Source: Cruorifilaria tuberocauda
Taxonomy: Eukaryota; Nematoda; Chromadorea; Rhabditida; Onchocercidae
DNA length: 64,000 nt
Direction: 5' to 3'
NCBI GenBank assembly: GCA_013365365.1
Contig: JABVXU010000017.1
Span: forward strand, 335,936 to 399,935
The notes under the pieces were generated by a model. The model was not told where the DNA came from and searched no databases. It was given only the letters and a program-made list of their open reading frames with translations. The position numbers and the translations under genes were made by a program. Positions 15,001-26,400 of the stretch are shown piece after piece (positions within the stretch are counted from its first letter, which is position 1; the number at the start of each line of letters is the position of its first letter).

Positions 15001-16352
15001 CTGCCGGCAAGCGTAAAAATTTCCATCAGATCCGAAAATGAGAATATGTTCGATAAGTAAAGATGGAAATTAAGTGGGAATTAAATGAGATAGCAAGAGT
15101 GGAAAGTTTCCCAAAAAATCATATGATCTTAGTTCAACCTTTGCTTTAATACACATTTTTATAATGCATTATCAAGAAATCATTTAGTTCATTGATAACA
15201 CAACTAAAGTCTTTTAAGCAGCTTTTACAATAATTAAATAGTATTAATCACAATTAAATTAAATATAAGCCTTTCTGATGATTTTATTGCTTATCGAAGA
15301 AGATCATCGCTAACAACCTACGTTCAATTACAATTTTCCTATCTGTAAAACACTTAAGTGCTTCTTATATGAATGCAACATAAATGGAGTTAAAGCTAAA
15401 AGTAACAAATTTGAATGAATAAAACAAAAATAAAATCTCATTACACACCATGATAGCAATTGAAAAATGACTTTAACGTGATTCTATAAAATTCTCTTAG
15501 TCTATCGATGGTTCTTGTAGCCATCAATGATTTTGTTAGCCAATGCAGGTGAAAGACATTTCCAAACATCCCAAACAACTTCAAAACACAGAAAAAATTT
15601 TTAAAAAACTCAACAAGTATAATAAAATTTTCAACACATTTTCTCTTTCAAGTTTTTTTTTTCAAACTGATATTCCAACTTAAAAATTAGCTATTAACAA
15701 AATTAACAAAAGGTCGTTTTTGAACCTTTTGAAGTATATCAATGTACTAGGGAACGTGCAACTAAATATATTTCGCCAATATCTTTCTATTCTTTTTTCA
15801 TTCTTAAGAAGTTTCTATGAAATGATAAGAGGTGATTCTATTCCTAGGAAGTGATAAGAAAAACTTGACATGAATTTTTCTCAACTTATTCTTGTCAGTG
15901 CAACAGAAATGAATAATTATGGAAGAATAATAAATAAATTTTGATCAAAATTATTTAATTATTGAATAAACGGAATAAAAATAAGCAAAAATATGAAACA
16001 TTTTTCATCGCAAATTTAATCATTCTCAGATTTTCAGATAGCAAAAAGAACCGATATTATCCAAATATTATCAGTAAAGTTGATATCTATAATGAGGATA
16101 AGAATTTTCAATTATTTACGTAGAAAATTATACAAAGAATGAAAGAAGTGACTGGCATTGTTATAAATTATAATAATTTGAGATAGAATAGAATTGGGTA
16201 GAATAGAATAACATAAACTTACCTTTATATTTTTCCAAATTATTTTCATAATGTTCCAAACATTCAGTTTCATTGGAATCAAAACAGTAATACTCAGATG
16301 AAATATCTGATGAATATCCCTGATATGAGAATGGTGTTGAGGAGAGTGACAT
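77..16352 (-). CDS. vab-10: Spectraplakin VAB-10 (MACF1/dystonin/Shot family), 5' part; 3' end beyond window
   Basis: Cytoskeletal cross-linker that joins F-actin to microtubules or intermediate filaments at adhesion sites; in C. elegans it attaches epidermis to cuticle and muscle. Exons by hand: 16352-16223 (ATG at 16352), 13108-13047, 12525-12436, 10981-10904, 10625-10488, 6471-6286, 5978-5790, 4329-3982, 2823-2721, 2514-2364, 2029-1849, 1663-1535, 322-77. All phases agree, giving 677 codons. Residues 1-43 are a unique Ser/Tyr-rich leader. CH1 begins at about residue 44 with [20 protein letters not shown], the hallmark plakin actin-binding motif, and ends near 160. CH2 spans about 169-280 ([28 protein letters not shown]). 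Plakin-domain spectrin repeats start at about 292 (EWLHWVERA; later [20 protein letters not shown]). The last visible exon ends in phase 0 with a good donor, so the gene continues leftwards. Introns reach 4 kb. Donors after exons 9 (GTTGGT) and 7 (GTCAGT) are weak. Family certain; small boundary errors possible. Confidence 0.95.
6784..6869. repeat. Two-copy direct tandem repeat, 43-bp unit
   Basis: Copies at 6784-6826 and 6827-6869 share TGTAATGGAATGTTGGATGA and differ at only a few positions (CGTAACGTTAAT versus CGTAATGTTAAC at the start, TTTT versus AAAA at the end). It lies in the vab-10 intron between exon 6 and the alternative first exon. A simple local duplication with no evident function. 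Confidence 0.8.
7581..7937 (-). CDS. vab-10: Alternative first exon of vab-10, predicted CH2-only isoform
   Basis: An open, coding-like segment in the 4-kb intron between the last CH1 exon (10625-10488) and the first CH2 exon (6471-6286). From the ATG at 7937 it encodes 119 residues, starting [15 protein letters not shown], with a Gly/Ser-rich middle and a very basic end ([14 protein letters not shown]). A GTTGGT donor follows at 7580-7579 in phase 0, and the CH2 exon starts in phase 0, so the join replaces leader plus CH1 with this tail. Spectraplakins such as Drosophila Shot are known to make isoforms with only CH2, which bind actin more weakly. The reading frame stays open upstream to 8333, with in-frame ATGs at 8069 and 8222, and includes a hydrophobic stretch ([10 protein letters not shown]... 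IISHIIWV). The true start could therefore be earlier, or an upstream piece could be spliced in. It could also be a cassette exon, but I see no convincing in-phase acceptor for that. Confidence 0.6.
7938..8700 (-). promoter_or_regulatory. Candidate alternative promoter/5'UTR for the CH2-only vab-10 isoform
   Basis: Region immediately upstream (minus sense) of the alternative first exon. It is less AT-rich than the surrounding intron and carries a CA/TG-rich stretch (about 8581-8605), a TG run near 8179-8190 and a CCACTACCA-type repeat near 8309-8331. No TATA box or initiator can be named. The assignment rests only on position and composition. Confidence 0.25.
15491..15563 (+). repeat. Left arm of a 73-bp inverted repeat flanking vab-10 exon 1
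   Basis: This segment is the reverse complement of 18065-18137 with about four mismatches in 73 positions. The shared core includes CATTGATGGCTAC / GTAGCCATCAATG. It lies in vab-10 intron 1, about 0.7 kb downstream of exon 1 in the gene's direction. Two copies of a dispersed element in opposite orientation is the simplest reading. Confidence 0.85.
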
Positions 16353-17331
16353 CCTTGATAAAATGATATCAGGAATACACCATTATCAGTACAATCAGGT
16401 CGTTACAACATCCATCGAAATTTTTTCAGCAAAAGGCCTTTCAGTATGTTATATCATTGAAATAAACCTTTCTAAGTTCAATCTATAAAATTTGAAAAAC
16501 ATGATGAAAAACAAAACAGTTTTTCTCTACTGTTGAATGAATTTATGCGATTAAATCAAAAATTATCAATACAAAAACGAAATGAATTGTAAACAGGTAA
16601 TTAGAGATGACTAAAAATCGTGCTGGGAAGATTTTCAGGTGTATTAACAAGTAGATACAATCGTATAAAATCCATTTAAAAAACAAACAAAGTCAAGAAA
16701 AGTCTCTAATAATAGTCAGCAGTTCCGATGTCTGTGATGAACAGTGTTATCTAATAGAATAACAGTTCATTCTTTGAATATTCATTTTTCTTACTAAATG
16801 GGTAAGCTGAGAGTTAATATTGAAATTGGGAAGGATCCAATGAAATAATGAGATTGCATCACTATTATTTAATTGCTTAAATAAGTAAATAAAATTTAAC
16901 TGAAATATACTACTGATTGAATTGAAAAAGTAAAACTGTCAATGAAAATTTATTTAGAAAGTTAAAAATATTCATAAGGATTTCTCACTACAATGGGTAA
17001 TGAAATTTGTAGCAAAGTGAAGATGACATAAATTTAAAATTAATGGAAAAAGCAATTAAGGTAAAATTATTAATGAGGGCAAAGGTTGGTCGTAATCTTA
17101 CCTCTCCCCATTTCTATTAATCAGATCATCAAAGGATTTCAAATTAATTTCTACGCTGCAATTTCATTCGGAAAATTGGATTTTAATTAATTAACCTATC
17201 GATAAATGAAAACTTCCGAGCAGAATGGCTGGATAAAACTTCTCCGATGATATTGGAGGAGAAAGAAGAGATGTTGGAGAGAGATGAACAAGGCCTTTTT
17301 GAATATATGCACAAACTGACATTAATCCTAC

Positions 17332-17620
17332 CCGAACCGATCCAGCCGTCTTTTGGCTATCAGAATTCGAGCTGATGAGGAAGTGTAGAGATGAGGCGGA
17401 AAAGGATGAGAAGAGACATCCTTAACCGAGAGAGAGAGAGAGAGAGGATTCTCAGCGTTTGCATATCCGAGCGGTGATCAGATGGCAGGTATGAGTTGCG
17501 CAGCGCATATGCGTAACAGAGAAGACTGCGAGAATGAATGTGAAGGGAAGGGGCTAAGTTCGGTGAAATCAACCGAAGTGCTTTTTGCGTTCAAAAATGC
17601 TTCTCAAGTTCATATCGTTA
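17332..17620 (-). promoter_or_regulatory. Candidate vab-10 core promoter / non-coding first exon
   Basis: A locally GC-richer block about 1 kb upstream of the vab-10 ATG. Read on the minus strand it has a pure CT run (about 17431-17448), a 10-bp palindrome CGCATATGCG (17504-17513) with an E-box core, and a good splice donor (CGG|GTAGGA) at 17332/17331 that could end a non-coding 5' exon. The matching acceptor would be the TTATCAAG|G just before the ATG at 16352, a weak match to the TTTTCAG consensus. The small minus-strand reading frame here (17360-17572) looks incidental. Inference only. Confidence 0.3.
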
Positions 17621-18064
17621 TTGGTCTAGATTGAGTGGACGTCACTCTTCCCTTTATTGATATGAGAAGAGATAGTTATTACTAACTCAGTAATTGTTAG
17701 AACTATTAAATTAGCTTTGCTTATAATCTCTTTTACTCCTTCTTCAAGTATGAATAAAGTCAAGATAACAAGTAAATAGCTGTTCTTTTCATCACTTATA
17801 TCGCCCTTCAATTTCTACTTGACTGATCAAAAGGAAAATTTTACCTTTCATGTCATACATATTGTAATCAAATATTATCTAAATATTCTCAACGTTTCAA
17901 TACAATAAGTTTTACAGAATAAAAATATTCCTTTCCCGGTATCATATTAGATTTTTTCGCAGTTATCTAATGTTGACAGCACAGATCTGATTGAAATATA
18001 TAGTAACGATAGTTCATAAATCCATTCTAGAATCTTCGTTATCGTTCAGCACAGCGCAATGTCG

Positions 18065-18137
18065 GGAAGTGTCTTTCACCTACATTGGCTAACAAAATCA
18101 TTGATGGCTACAGGAACCATCCATAGACTAAGAGAAT
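18065..18137 (-). repeat. Right arm of a 73-bp inverted repeat flanking vab-10 exon 1
   Basis: Partner of 15491-15563 in opposite orientation; the two arms enclose about 2.5 kb holding vab-10 exon 1 and the GC-rich candidate promoter. No open reading frame or terminal-repeat structure is visible inside the arm. Confidence 0.85.
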
Positions 18138-18548
18138 CATTGATTGTTTGATGAAATTATTGATTGCTTATTGAAAGAGAATTATCATCAGTGGTCAATG
18201 AGAATAATTAAGATATGTCATCTCTGGACTGAGAATTTGAACTAATAGAGCCAAATGAGAAACAGTCGAGATATTCTGGTATGGACCATTTGGAAGTGCC
18301 ATTTTCAATGAGCTTTAAATCCCAGCTATTGAAAGAATTGAGCTGTTTATACAAAAAAATATACGACGATGGATGGATGGAAACGACTCTTGCAAACTTG
18401 TGGTGATTATCAGTCCATCCTGCATCCGCACGTCACACTCATACTCTCAGACGCATACAGACACACCATATATAAATATTTGTATACTATTATCAGACAC
18501 ATATAGCTGTTTTCACAATTTAAACACAACTTGATGGTATTATTGTAC

Positions 18549-18592
18549 CCCGTGCATGACGGGATGTTATTGACACCCCCGTCATGCACGGG
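18549..18592. repeat. GC-rich perfect inverted repeat (15-bp arms, 14-nt spacer)
   Basis: CCCGTGCATGACGGG at 18549-18563 and its exact reverse complement CCCGTCATGCACGGG at 18578-18592. Both arms are followed by ATGT, so the element is also a partial direct repeat. It is far richer in G+C than its AT-rich surroundings. It lies about 2.2 kb upstream of the vab-10 start codon, outside the 73-bp inverted repeat. It could be a paired site for a dimeric transcription factor or a small fold-back element. Confidence 0.8.
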
Positions 18593-21500
18593 ATGTCGGT
18601 ATGAATCTCCGTGAAAATTTTACTGCGTAGTGATGTAAACAAGGAATACTGATGAGTAAAATCTATGCTTTCCTCTCCTTTTATTGCCACTTATAAACCA
18701 AAAAAAGAAACAATTATATCGAGATTAACTTTGTATCTTTCATGCTGCACTTACTGATCTACGTTTAATTCAAGGTTGTTTTCAGTGTGTTGACAGTTAC
18801 TTCTTATTAAATTCATTGTGAAGTTTAACTATGATTCAGCTTTATCGATTACTGTAAACGAAGAACGATACCAAATATTCTATCAAATAAGTGCGTTAAT
18901 CAATAAATCCTAAACATCAATCGACCAAAGTTTATTGATGGTGTTGGAGAAGATGGATGAATATAATTTTGAAATTAAATTAAAAAATCTCATCCAACTT
19001 TTTTTCAATGAAGAAGAAGCTAAGGAGCCGGATAATTAGCGCCAATTTTCATTTTACAACTTTCTTAAAAAGATTCGCTAGAAGAATTGACTTTCTGAGA
19101 CTTTTTTAATGAATTTTAGCATAAACATTAAATGATAAGAGCAGCAGTTGAACTACTTTGAATCATTAATAGAATTGCATAATTATATTCGAATAAAATA
19201 AATTTCTGTTATTGATTTTAGTTAGCTCATAAGCAATGATTATTCATCCAAGAAAAAGATCAGAAAATTGCTACCTATGAATTAAGAGCAGATCAGATTA
19301 AGATTACTGTGATGCAAATCAGTAACTACTCGATAATTAATGAGTAATTTGACAATCCACATCGTGAACTTTTCCTTCCACTATTTTGATATCAAATAAG
19401 CTATTATTTCTCTTAGATTGATGTAATGATTGACCTCAATTGACTAATGGTATTGAATTTAAGTGAATTCAAAAAAAAATATTTTCAAGACAAAAATTAA
19501 ATAATATTCTTTATTATTTTACCGTGGCTTTTTATTAAAAATATATGAAACTATGAGTGACATCTCTAATCATCAAAATGTGAAATATGCGTCATTTTGA
19601 TCGCATAGTATAAAATTAACAGAAAATGATTATTCATTGCAATGATAACACAAATGTAATCGGGGGACGAGGGAGCGGGGAAGAAAAAAAGTGTCCAACA
19701 GGAATTTTCATTTAAAACAGATTAAAATGCGAAACAATGTCAATTTAAATGGTGATTACAGTATGAGAGCGAAAAGAGAAGGGAAATGAGTGAAATTATT
19801 GACTTGTAAATTAAGTAGATGGTATAATGTTTTAAATTAAATAAAATATATGAAGGAAGGAGAGAAGAGTAATATTAATGATTGTTGAGGGAGGAAGATG
19901 ACAATATGTTTAATAGTGATAATATTAGCAAATGATAGCTGGTAGTGATATTGATTTGTGAGTTAAAACCGCATAATTTTAAATAGAAATTGATGAATAA
20001 AGAGCTATTTCTTAAATTTTACTTCAAAATTTTAACATTTGATATTAAAACATTTATTTGTTGAAGAATTCTTTTTTCACTTGGAAAAAATTTAAAATTT
20101 TCTAATTTTTTCAGGAAAACAAAAAATTTGAACAAAATTTTTTTTTAGAAAATAAATTTGAACGAAAGTTATTGACGAAAATATTTCACAATAGTAGAGC
20201 AGAAAAGAAAGAGAGATAAGATGAATGTGAAAGTAGTGATAGTATAGAAGTATGGAAAAATATATCACTGATAAATTCTTATCAATTTGTTTATCGAAAG
20301 TGTGTTTTATGAAGTATTATATGACTGCATATTTCTCGATATTAGTGTTTTTTACATCATTGATAACTTTTCATTTCTCCGCAACATCAAACTTGATATA
20401 CCATCTAAAACTATCAAAGTGACAGTCTTCTCAATACCATTTTATATTCTCGCAAAATTGTAACACTGTGAGATATATGAGTGTATTAATAATAAGAATT
20501 TTGAAACAAACGAATATGAAATGTCTCAAAATTCCCGGAATGAATTACGATCGAAAGTTTCCGGAGAAACCACTATCAGTTAGATCAGATGTATGAATTA
20601 AGATATATAGATAAACTTATTGAAACAATTTCCGGCATAATAGACACAGAAGTAGTTGAGAAACTACAGTACCATGTCAATACATATTTCTGTAATTGAC
20701 TAAGGGATTTTGATTTGCACAGTCGTAAATTTGCTAGAACTGTTTTTTGGAACTAACTGGTTTCTAATTAACATCAAAAGCATATTCTTCCATTTTTTCT
20801 CTCTTTTTGATTATTAATTACTTCATATCATACCTAAACTTCTGTTGAAGATTGAACTGACACTTAAGGAATTGTGCAACTAACTTTACTTCGGAAGACA
20901 ATCGGATTACTTTTGGTAAAAAGTATATTATGCGATTCTTAAAAAGATGTAATGTCAGACTGATTGAATTTGAAAGCAAACAATCATTTCGAACATTTCA
21001 TAAATAACAGAAGTGTAAACATTTGAGAATTCCATTTTCAGAAAAAAGTTTCCTTACTTCAATTTTATATTTGGACGTGATATCAATTAAATCGGACAAT
21101 TTTTATCTTCCTATTTTTATTGATACATAGTGTTATTTTAATGAAGAATATACTTCAGATACTAAAGGAGCCTCGTTCATATCCATCATTCAATTAACAG
21201 ATGATTACGGGTAATTTTTTAGTAAGAAATCATTTCTATGAAATTTACTTTATGAAGCTTTTTGTAATTTTTTTGTAACTGTTTGGCAAAAATTCACAAG
21301 TTACATAATACACAATCATATATCGTCTAATCATGAAACCTAATCAAAAACTTTGATCATACTTTAACTTCAAATCTTAGAGATTGAAATATAAGAAATT
21401 CTTTAAGTGAAAATTGATCAAAACGTAAGTTTTGTTAGATGGAAATATTTTCTTCGCTACCAAAGAAGTAAATTGGTAGGATAACAGTTTAAATCTTTCA

Positions 21501-23475
21501 ATCAGCTATAAAATTTCAGGCCTTAACTATGTCAAATTTAACGGAAACATATTAATCCAGTTATACTACAATGCGAATCACTCTTAATCTTGATGTTTTC
21601 TTGATTTCCATAGAGTTATTGCTCATCATTTAACGATAAACGATATAATCAGAAGAATGAACTTCAATTTAAGATGTTAACGACTTGAAAATAAGGGCAG
21701 TTATAGAAAGAAAAAAACTTATTGTTTTAGAAATGCAAAAAGTAAACGAAATATTGAAAAAATAATATGAATAAATGATGTGATGAGAGAAGGGTAAAAC
21801 AGTTTTTCGTTGTCTGAGAGATGAAAGATAACGATCGCATCGTTATCAAGGACGAATTATTCAAATTACATTTGAAAGTATTTTTCGATGTTATCGATTT
21901 CTCTATCATACATATAGCTTTTGCACTGTTAAGGAATTAATCAAAAATATTGTTATATATTTTTTCCATATTTATTGTTTGGTTTAGATAATAATGATAA
22001 CTGTAAAGATAACGATCATTCATAAATACATGATAATTTGTGAAATCATTTATTGATATTTTTATGAAATTTCACAGTAAATTTCCTTTTTTTATAAAAG
22101 AAAATGAGAAATTTTATAAAAATACTTTTGGAAATTTGCGAAGAAAATCATGGCAATGGCAAACAGATAAATGTTCAAGTTATTGGTTCTCGCAGATTTT
22201 ATTGTATCGAAATTTTTATCACTTTTTATTTGTTTGCTTTTTGCATTGCTACTATTGGCTATGGTTATGGTAAACTGAGGAAAGATGATTTTATTGGAAT
22301 ACGAATTAATTTCTTTAAAAAAAAAACTCGTAAAAAGAATGCCTTTTTTTAAGACAATTTATATGAGAAGTTGCGAAAATATAAGTTTAGACGTTATGAC
22401 AATACAAGACAGTAGAATGCGAATATATATTAAGTTCAAAACTTCATATAAAGAAAAAGCTTGAAAGGAAAGGGAAAAAAAATTAATTGAAATTCAAGGA
22501 ATCATAGCATAAAAAAATTTTCCTCATAGAGTCAAAATATATTCCTTTTTTATTTAAACAAATTATATTATTATCTCAGTTACCTTAGAGATAATGTAAT
22601 TTCACCAATTCAACAAGACATATGAAAATAAAAAAGGAGCATTGGAACCATTCAGAGAAGAACAATTAATTTTTCTTAATCTATTACTGAAATATCAAAA
22701 CCGGAAAACGATTTATGATTGCATTTTACCGCAGAAAAAGTCAATAAGTTAAATTGTGAATGAGAAATTTTACTCTTCTATTTCATATTTATTTTTGTTA
22801 AACTAATCATGATACTTGCACAAAAAATATTTCATACCTTATCACTTAAAAAATAAATAATAATGAGAGTGAATATTGCTATTGCCAAATTTGTGCCACG
22901 TGCCTATGAATCCTTCAGGGCTACCGATAACATCAGGTATTAGGAAGAAATGATAGGATTATATATTGTGATGCATTGATTGCCCCGTAAGATATTCGAA
23001 TGCTGTTGTAATAACAGATATAGCAATCAATCTATTACACAAAATATCATTTTTACATTGATCATTTTATCTTGTGATAAGGATAGCAAATAGCGCAATT
23101 CATTTGAATTAAAAACATAGTGGTAAGATTGTCAGACATATTTTAGGAAATTTATTTCACCGTAAATATACTGGTCATTCATTTGTTGGTTTACCAAATT
23201 TTTATGGAAATTTTATCAAAGTATATGGATAGAAATCTTTTTTAGAAGGTTGAGAATGGAACTTATAGCAATCAGAATAATAACGATTATATCAAGTGAT
23301 AGAATAAAAAATGAATCATTTTCGATCAATGAAATTAAAAATAATGAGGAATTAGTGATCAAATTTTCATGAATGATTAAGAAATCCATATTTCGCCTAT
23401 TTCTGTAAATGAATACATTGTACGATTTGGATAAAATTCGATTAAGTAAAGATGGAAAAAGTGATTGGGAATTTA
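18593..23475. other. Gene-free stretch between vab-10 upstream region and the orphan gene
   Basis: AT-rich sequence with only scattered short reading frames (60-82 codons) that lack coding-like composition, splice context or recognisable domains. No RNA gene or long repeat seen. A run of Gs (GGGGGACGAGGGAGCGGGG, 19662-19680) stands out by composition only. Confidence 0.5.
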
Positions 23476-26400
23476 TTATTCAAATTTCGAAGTTTTTCTT
23501 AGGAAAAGACGCCAACCTCCAATTTTTAAGACTAATCGTTCAGTTCGATCCAGTCGAAGAACACTAATCGGTTGATTCTTCATCCATTCCTCCCATTTAT
23601 TACTCTCATTCTGTTTTCTCTTATCACTGCTATCATTGATATTACCATTCCCTTGCTGTATAAAATCATCGTTCCTTTTTGACAGATATTGCAAATATCG
23701 CTCTTGCGCTGTACAATCCTTTACCATATTTACACTGAAATATAATAAAATATGTATATTCAAAATTTTTATTGAGGTAAAATATAATTACTTTTATATT
23801 TTCCTCTAAATGTTTTACATTTCATTTCAAAATTAAGCACTAATCATACATTAATCAAACTTAAATGAAGAAAAGTCACTTATTTGAGCCTAATAATGAA
23901 TGAATCAATCATTCAACTAAGGTTTAATTTAAATATAAATACCTAATAAATTCAATCAATCACGGAAAACATTAGTTTCTAAGTCTCTTGAATCTTGAGG
24001 AAAGTTTTGAAAATTCTATACCCATTTGATCCTATTATAATCAATACTTTGTATCAACCCAACTTAATTACGATCTTTAAGCGTTTGCTTACTTTTCTCA
24101 TTAACTAATTTGAGTAAGAATGGATCTGTGGAAGTCAACGTATCACAAGGAGGGGGATGATAATGATTACAGAGAAAAAAGAGAGAGAATCTGTTTGGAA
24201 GGAAAATAGAAAAATATGTTGTTTGAAAATTATTTTTATTTTATTTTATTCAAGAATAATTAGAGAGTAAATAAAAGCAAAATTTGTTTTTCTCAGTATT
24301 AATTTCATTTTTTCAAAGAAAAAAGTTTGAATTTTATTGAATAAATTTTTAGAAATCCACTTTGGATTTTGACTTTTTCAAAGCTCAAGTATAAACAAAG
24401 TTTGAAATGTGAAAATCAGGGAAAAATAAAGATTGATAAAAATGAACGATAAAAGGGAACGAGAAAAAAAATTATTGAAAGATATTTATTAACGCAAATT
24501 AAATCAAATACGCTAAATTAGAATCATCTAGAAACTAAATACTTAATGAAACAAGTCAAATTTTTAAGCGAACAGAAATTGATTACCTCATAAATAAGAA
24601 AAAAAGTGAGAGAGATAGAGAGAGAGCTACAGACCTATTTGGTTTACATTTTGAAGAAACATTTTTTTGCATTTGGCTTTCCATTTCTTTATACTTTTTA
24701 ATAAGACATTTAAGAAAATTTGATAGATTAAAAATCGTAGAGAGAAATAGCCTTTAATCCTTTCGCTATTGTCATTTTTCAACAAAATTACGAAAACGAA
24801 TATTAGTAGTCTTGTTTTAAAAAATTTCAATCAGAAAGAAACCAATATCGGTAATATTTAAGTTTCTACTTAAATTGATTATGAATAAACTAAAAGATTA
24901 TCAATAAACTAAAAAAAACTTATCTATTTATTTCATTTGAAATAATAAAACAATAAGAAATAAATAATATGGAAAAAATAAATTTCTTCTGGCTACTGTA
25001 TACTGAAGATATTGTGCAACCAAAAATTCACTAAAAATTTGACAGTTCACATATTGTATATACTTACATATTGTATAATATCTTTAGTGATTTCATATTG
25101 TATAAAGTTAGTGATAAAGGTTAAAATCAGTAAGGTGAAATCCGAAAATGGATAATTATTAGGAAGGCATTCGTCTCTTCATTTAATCTACAGAAATTTA
25201 ATGCTCATCATGCTCTCATTTTTCCTCCAATATTTTCTTTTTGTATGAATCGTTCACCCACTAACTTAGGAAAATTAGTGCAACCGATCTCGGAAATGAA
25301 GTTTGCTTCTTTTTTTCTTTCCTTTTTGCAAATCTTTCTGTTTAATCGTTCATTTTAGTATTGCATAGAAGAGCTTTCATAGAAACGACAAGACGAAAAT
25401 TAATTTGTTTGACTGAAATTTTATAATTTTTTTCCTATTCTTTGCTAAGTATAAGTTAATGCTGAATTGATATTTTGAAATCTTTTTTAATCTAAGATCA
25501 TTTTTGAAAAATGTATTTTCATTTCTTTCGTTAGCTTATTTTGTGCTAAAATAATGGTAATTTACATTTTTGAGAAAATTTAATTTCATCTACCAGAAAC
25601 AATTATTTAATTATTAACAAAGCCGATATAATATTTTTCGCAGCATAAGATTCTATTTAATATATTTGCAGGAAATAACAATCAATTGATCAAGATGAAT
25701 CACCACCATACTTAACCGATAAAAAGTTTTAAAATTGACCAATGATGGTAAAGGTTTTGTCAAATTCGATATGCTAAATTTCAATCGATTAAGAGAATTA
25801 TTAAATGATCAAAAGATACTTTGGTTCCGACATGCGCCGTAGTTGAAATGTGACATCTCGAATATCGGCGTATCGCGGTCTTTGTTGTTCCTGTTGCTGC
25901 TCATCCGTACAGCTTGTTCGCATCAGTTGCAAACTGCGCTCACTGTTGCGCAACGAACACTCGTAGAAATACCTAAATTAAATTATCACTAACAATCCTT
26001 TTTTTCCGACTAAATTCTTTTACATTTGAATAAATCATAGTAATGCCAGATACCGAATTCTCCCCTTGCACATCATTCTATTCTAGGCATAATTTATTTT
26101 TTTCTAATCAAGTGCCTTAATGATAAATTAAAAGTAAAATTTTTTACTTTTAATTTATCATTAAGGCACTTGATTGAAAACATAACATTCGACCATTCGA
26201 TCATAATAAAATATGACATAATGCTCTGCCTCTCTCTCTCTTTCTTTCCTCACTCTAATTCGTCTTGCTTCCGCTTTTCTAACGACGTTACTTTCACAAT
26301 ATTTATATTTGGAAGAAATAAAAAAGACGGATGACGCATCGATCTAAAAAATGACTGATACTAAAAAACAAGCTGTCAGATATTTCCATCTCAATGAATG

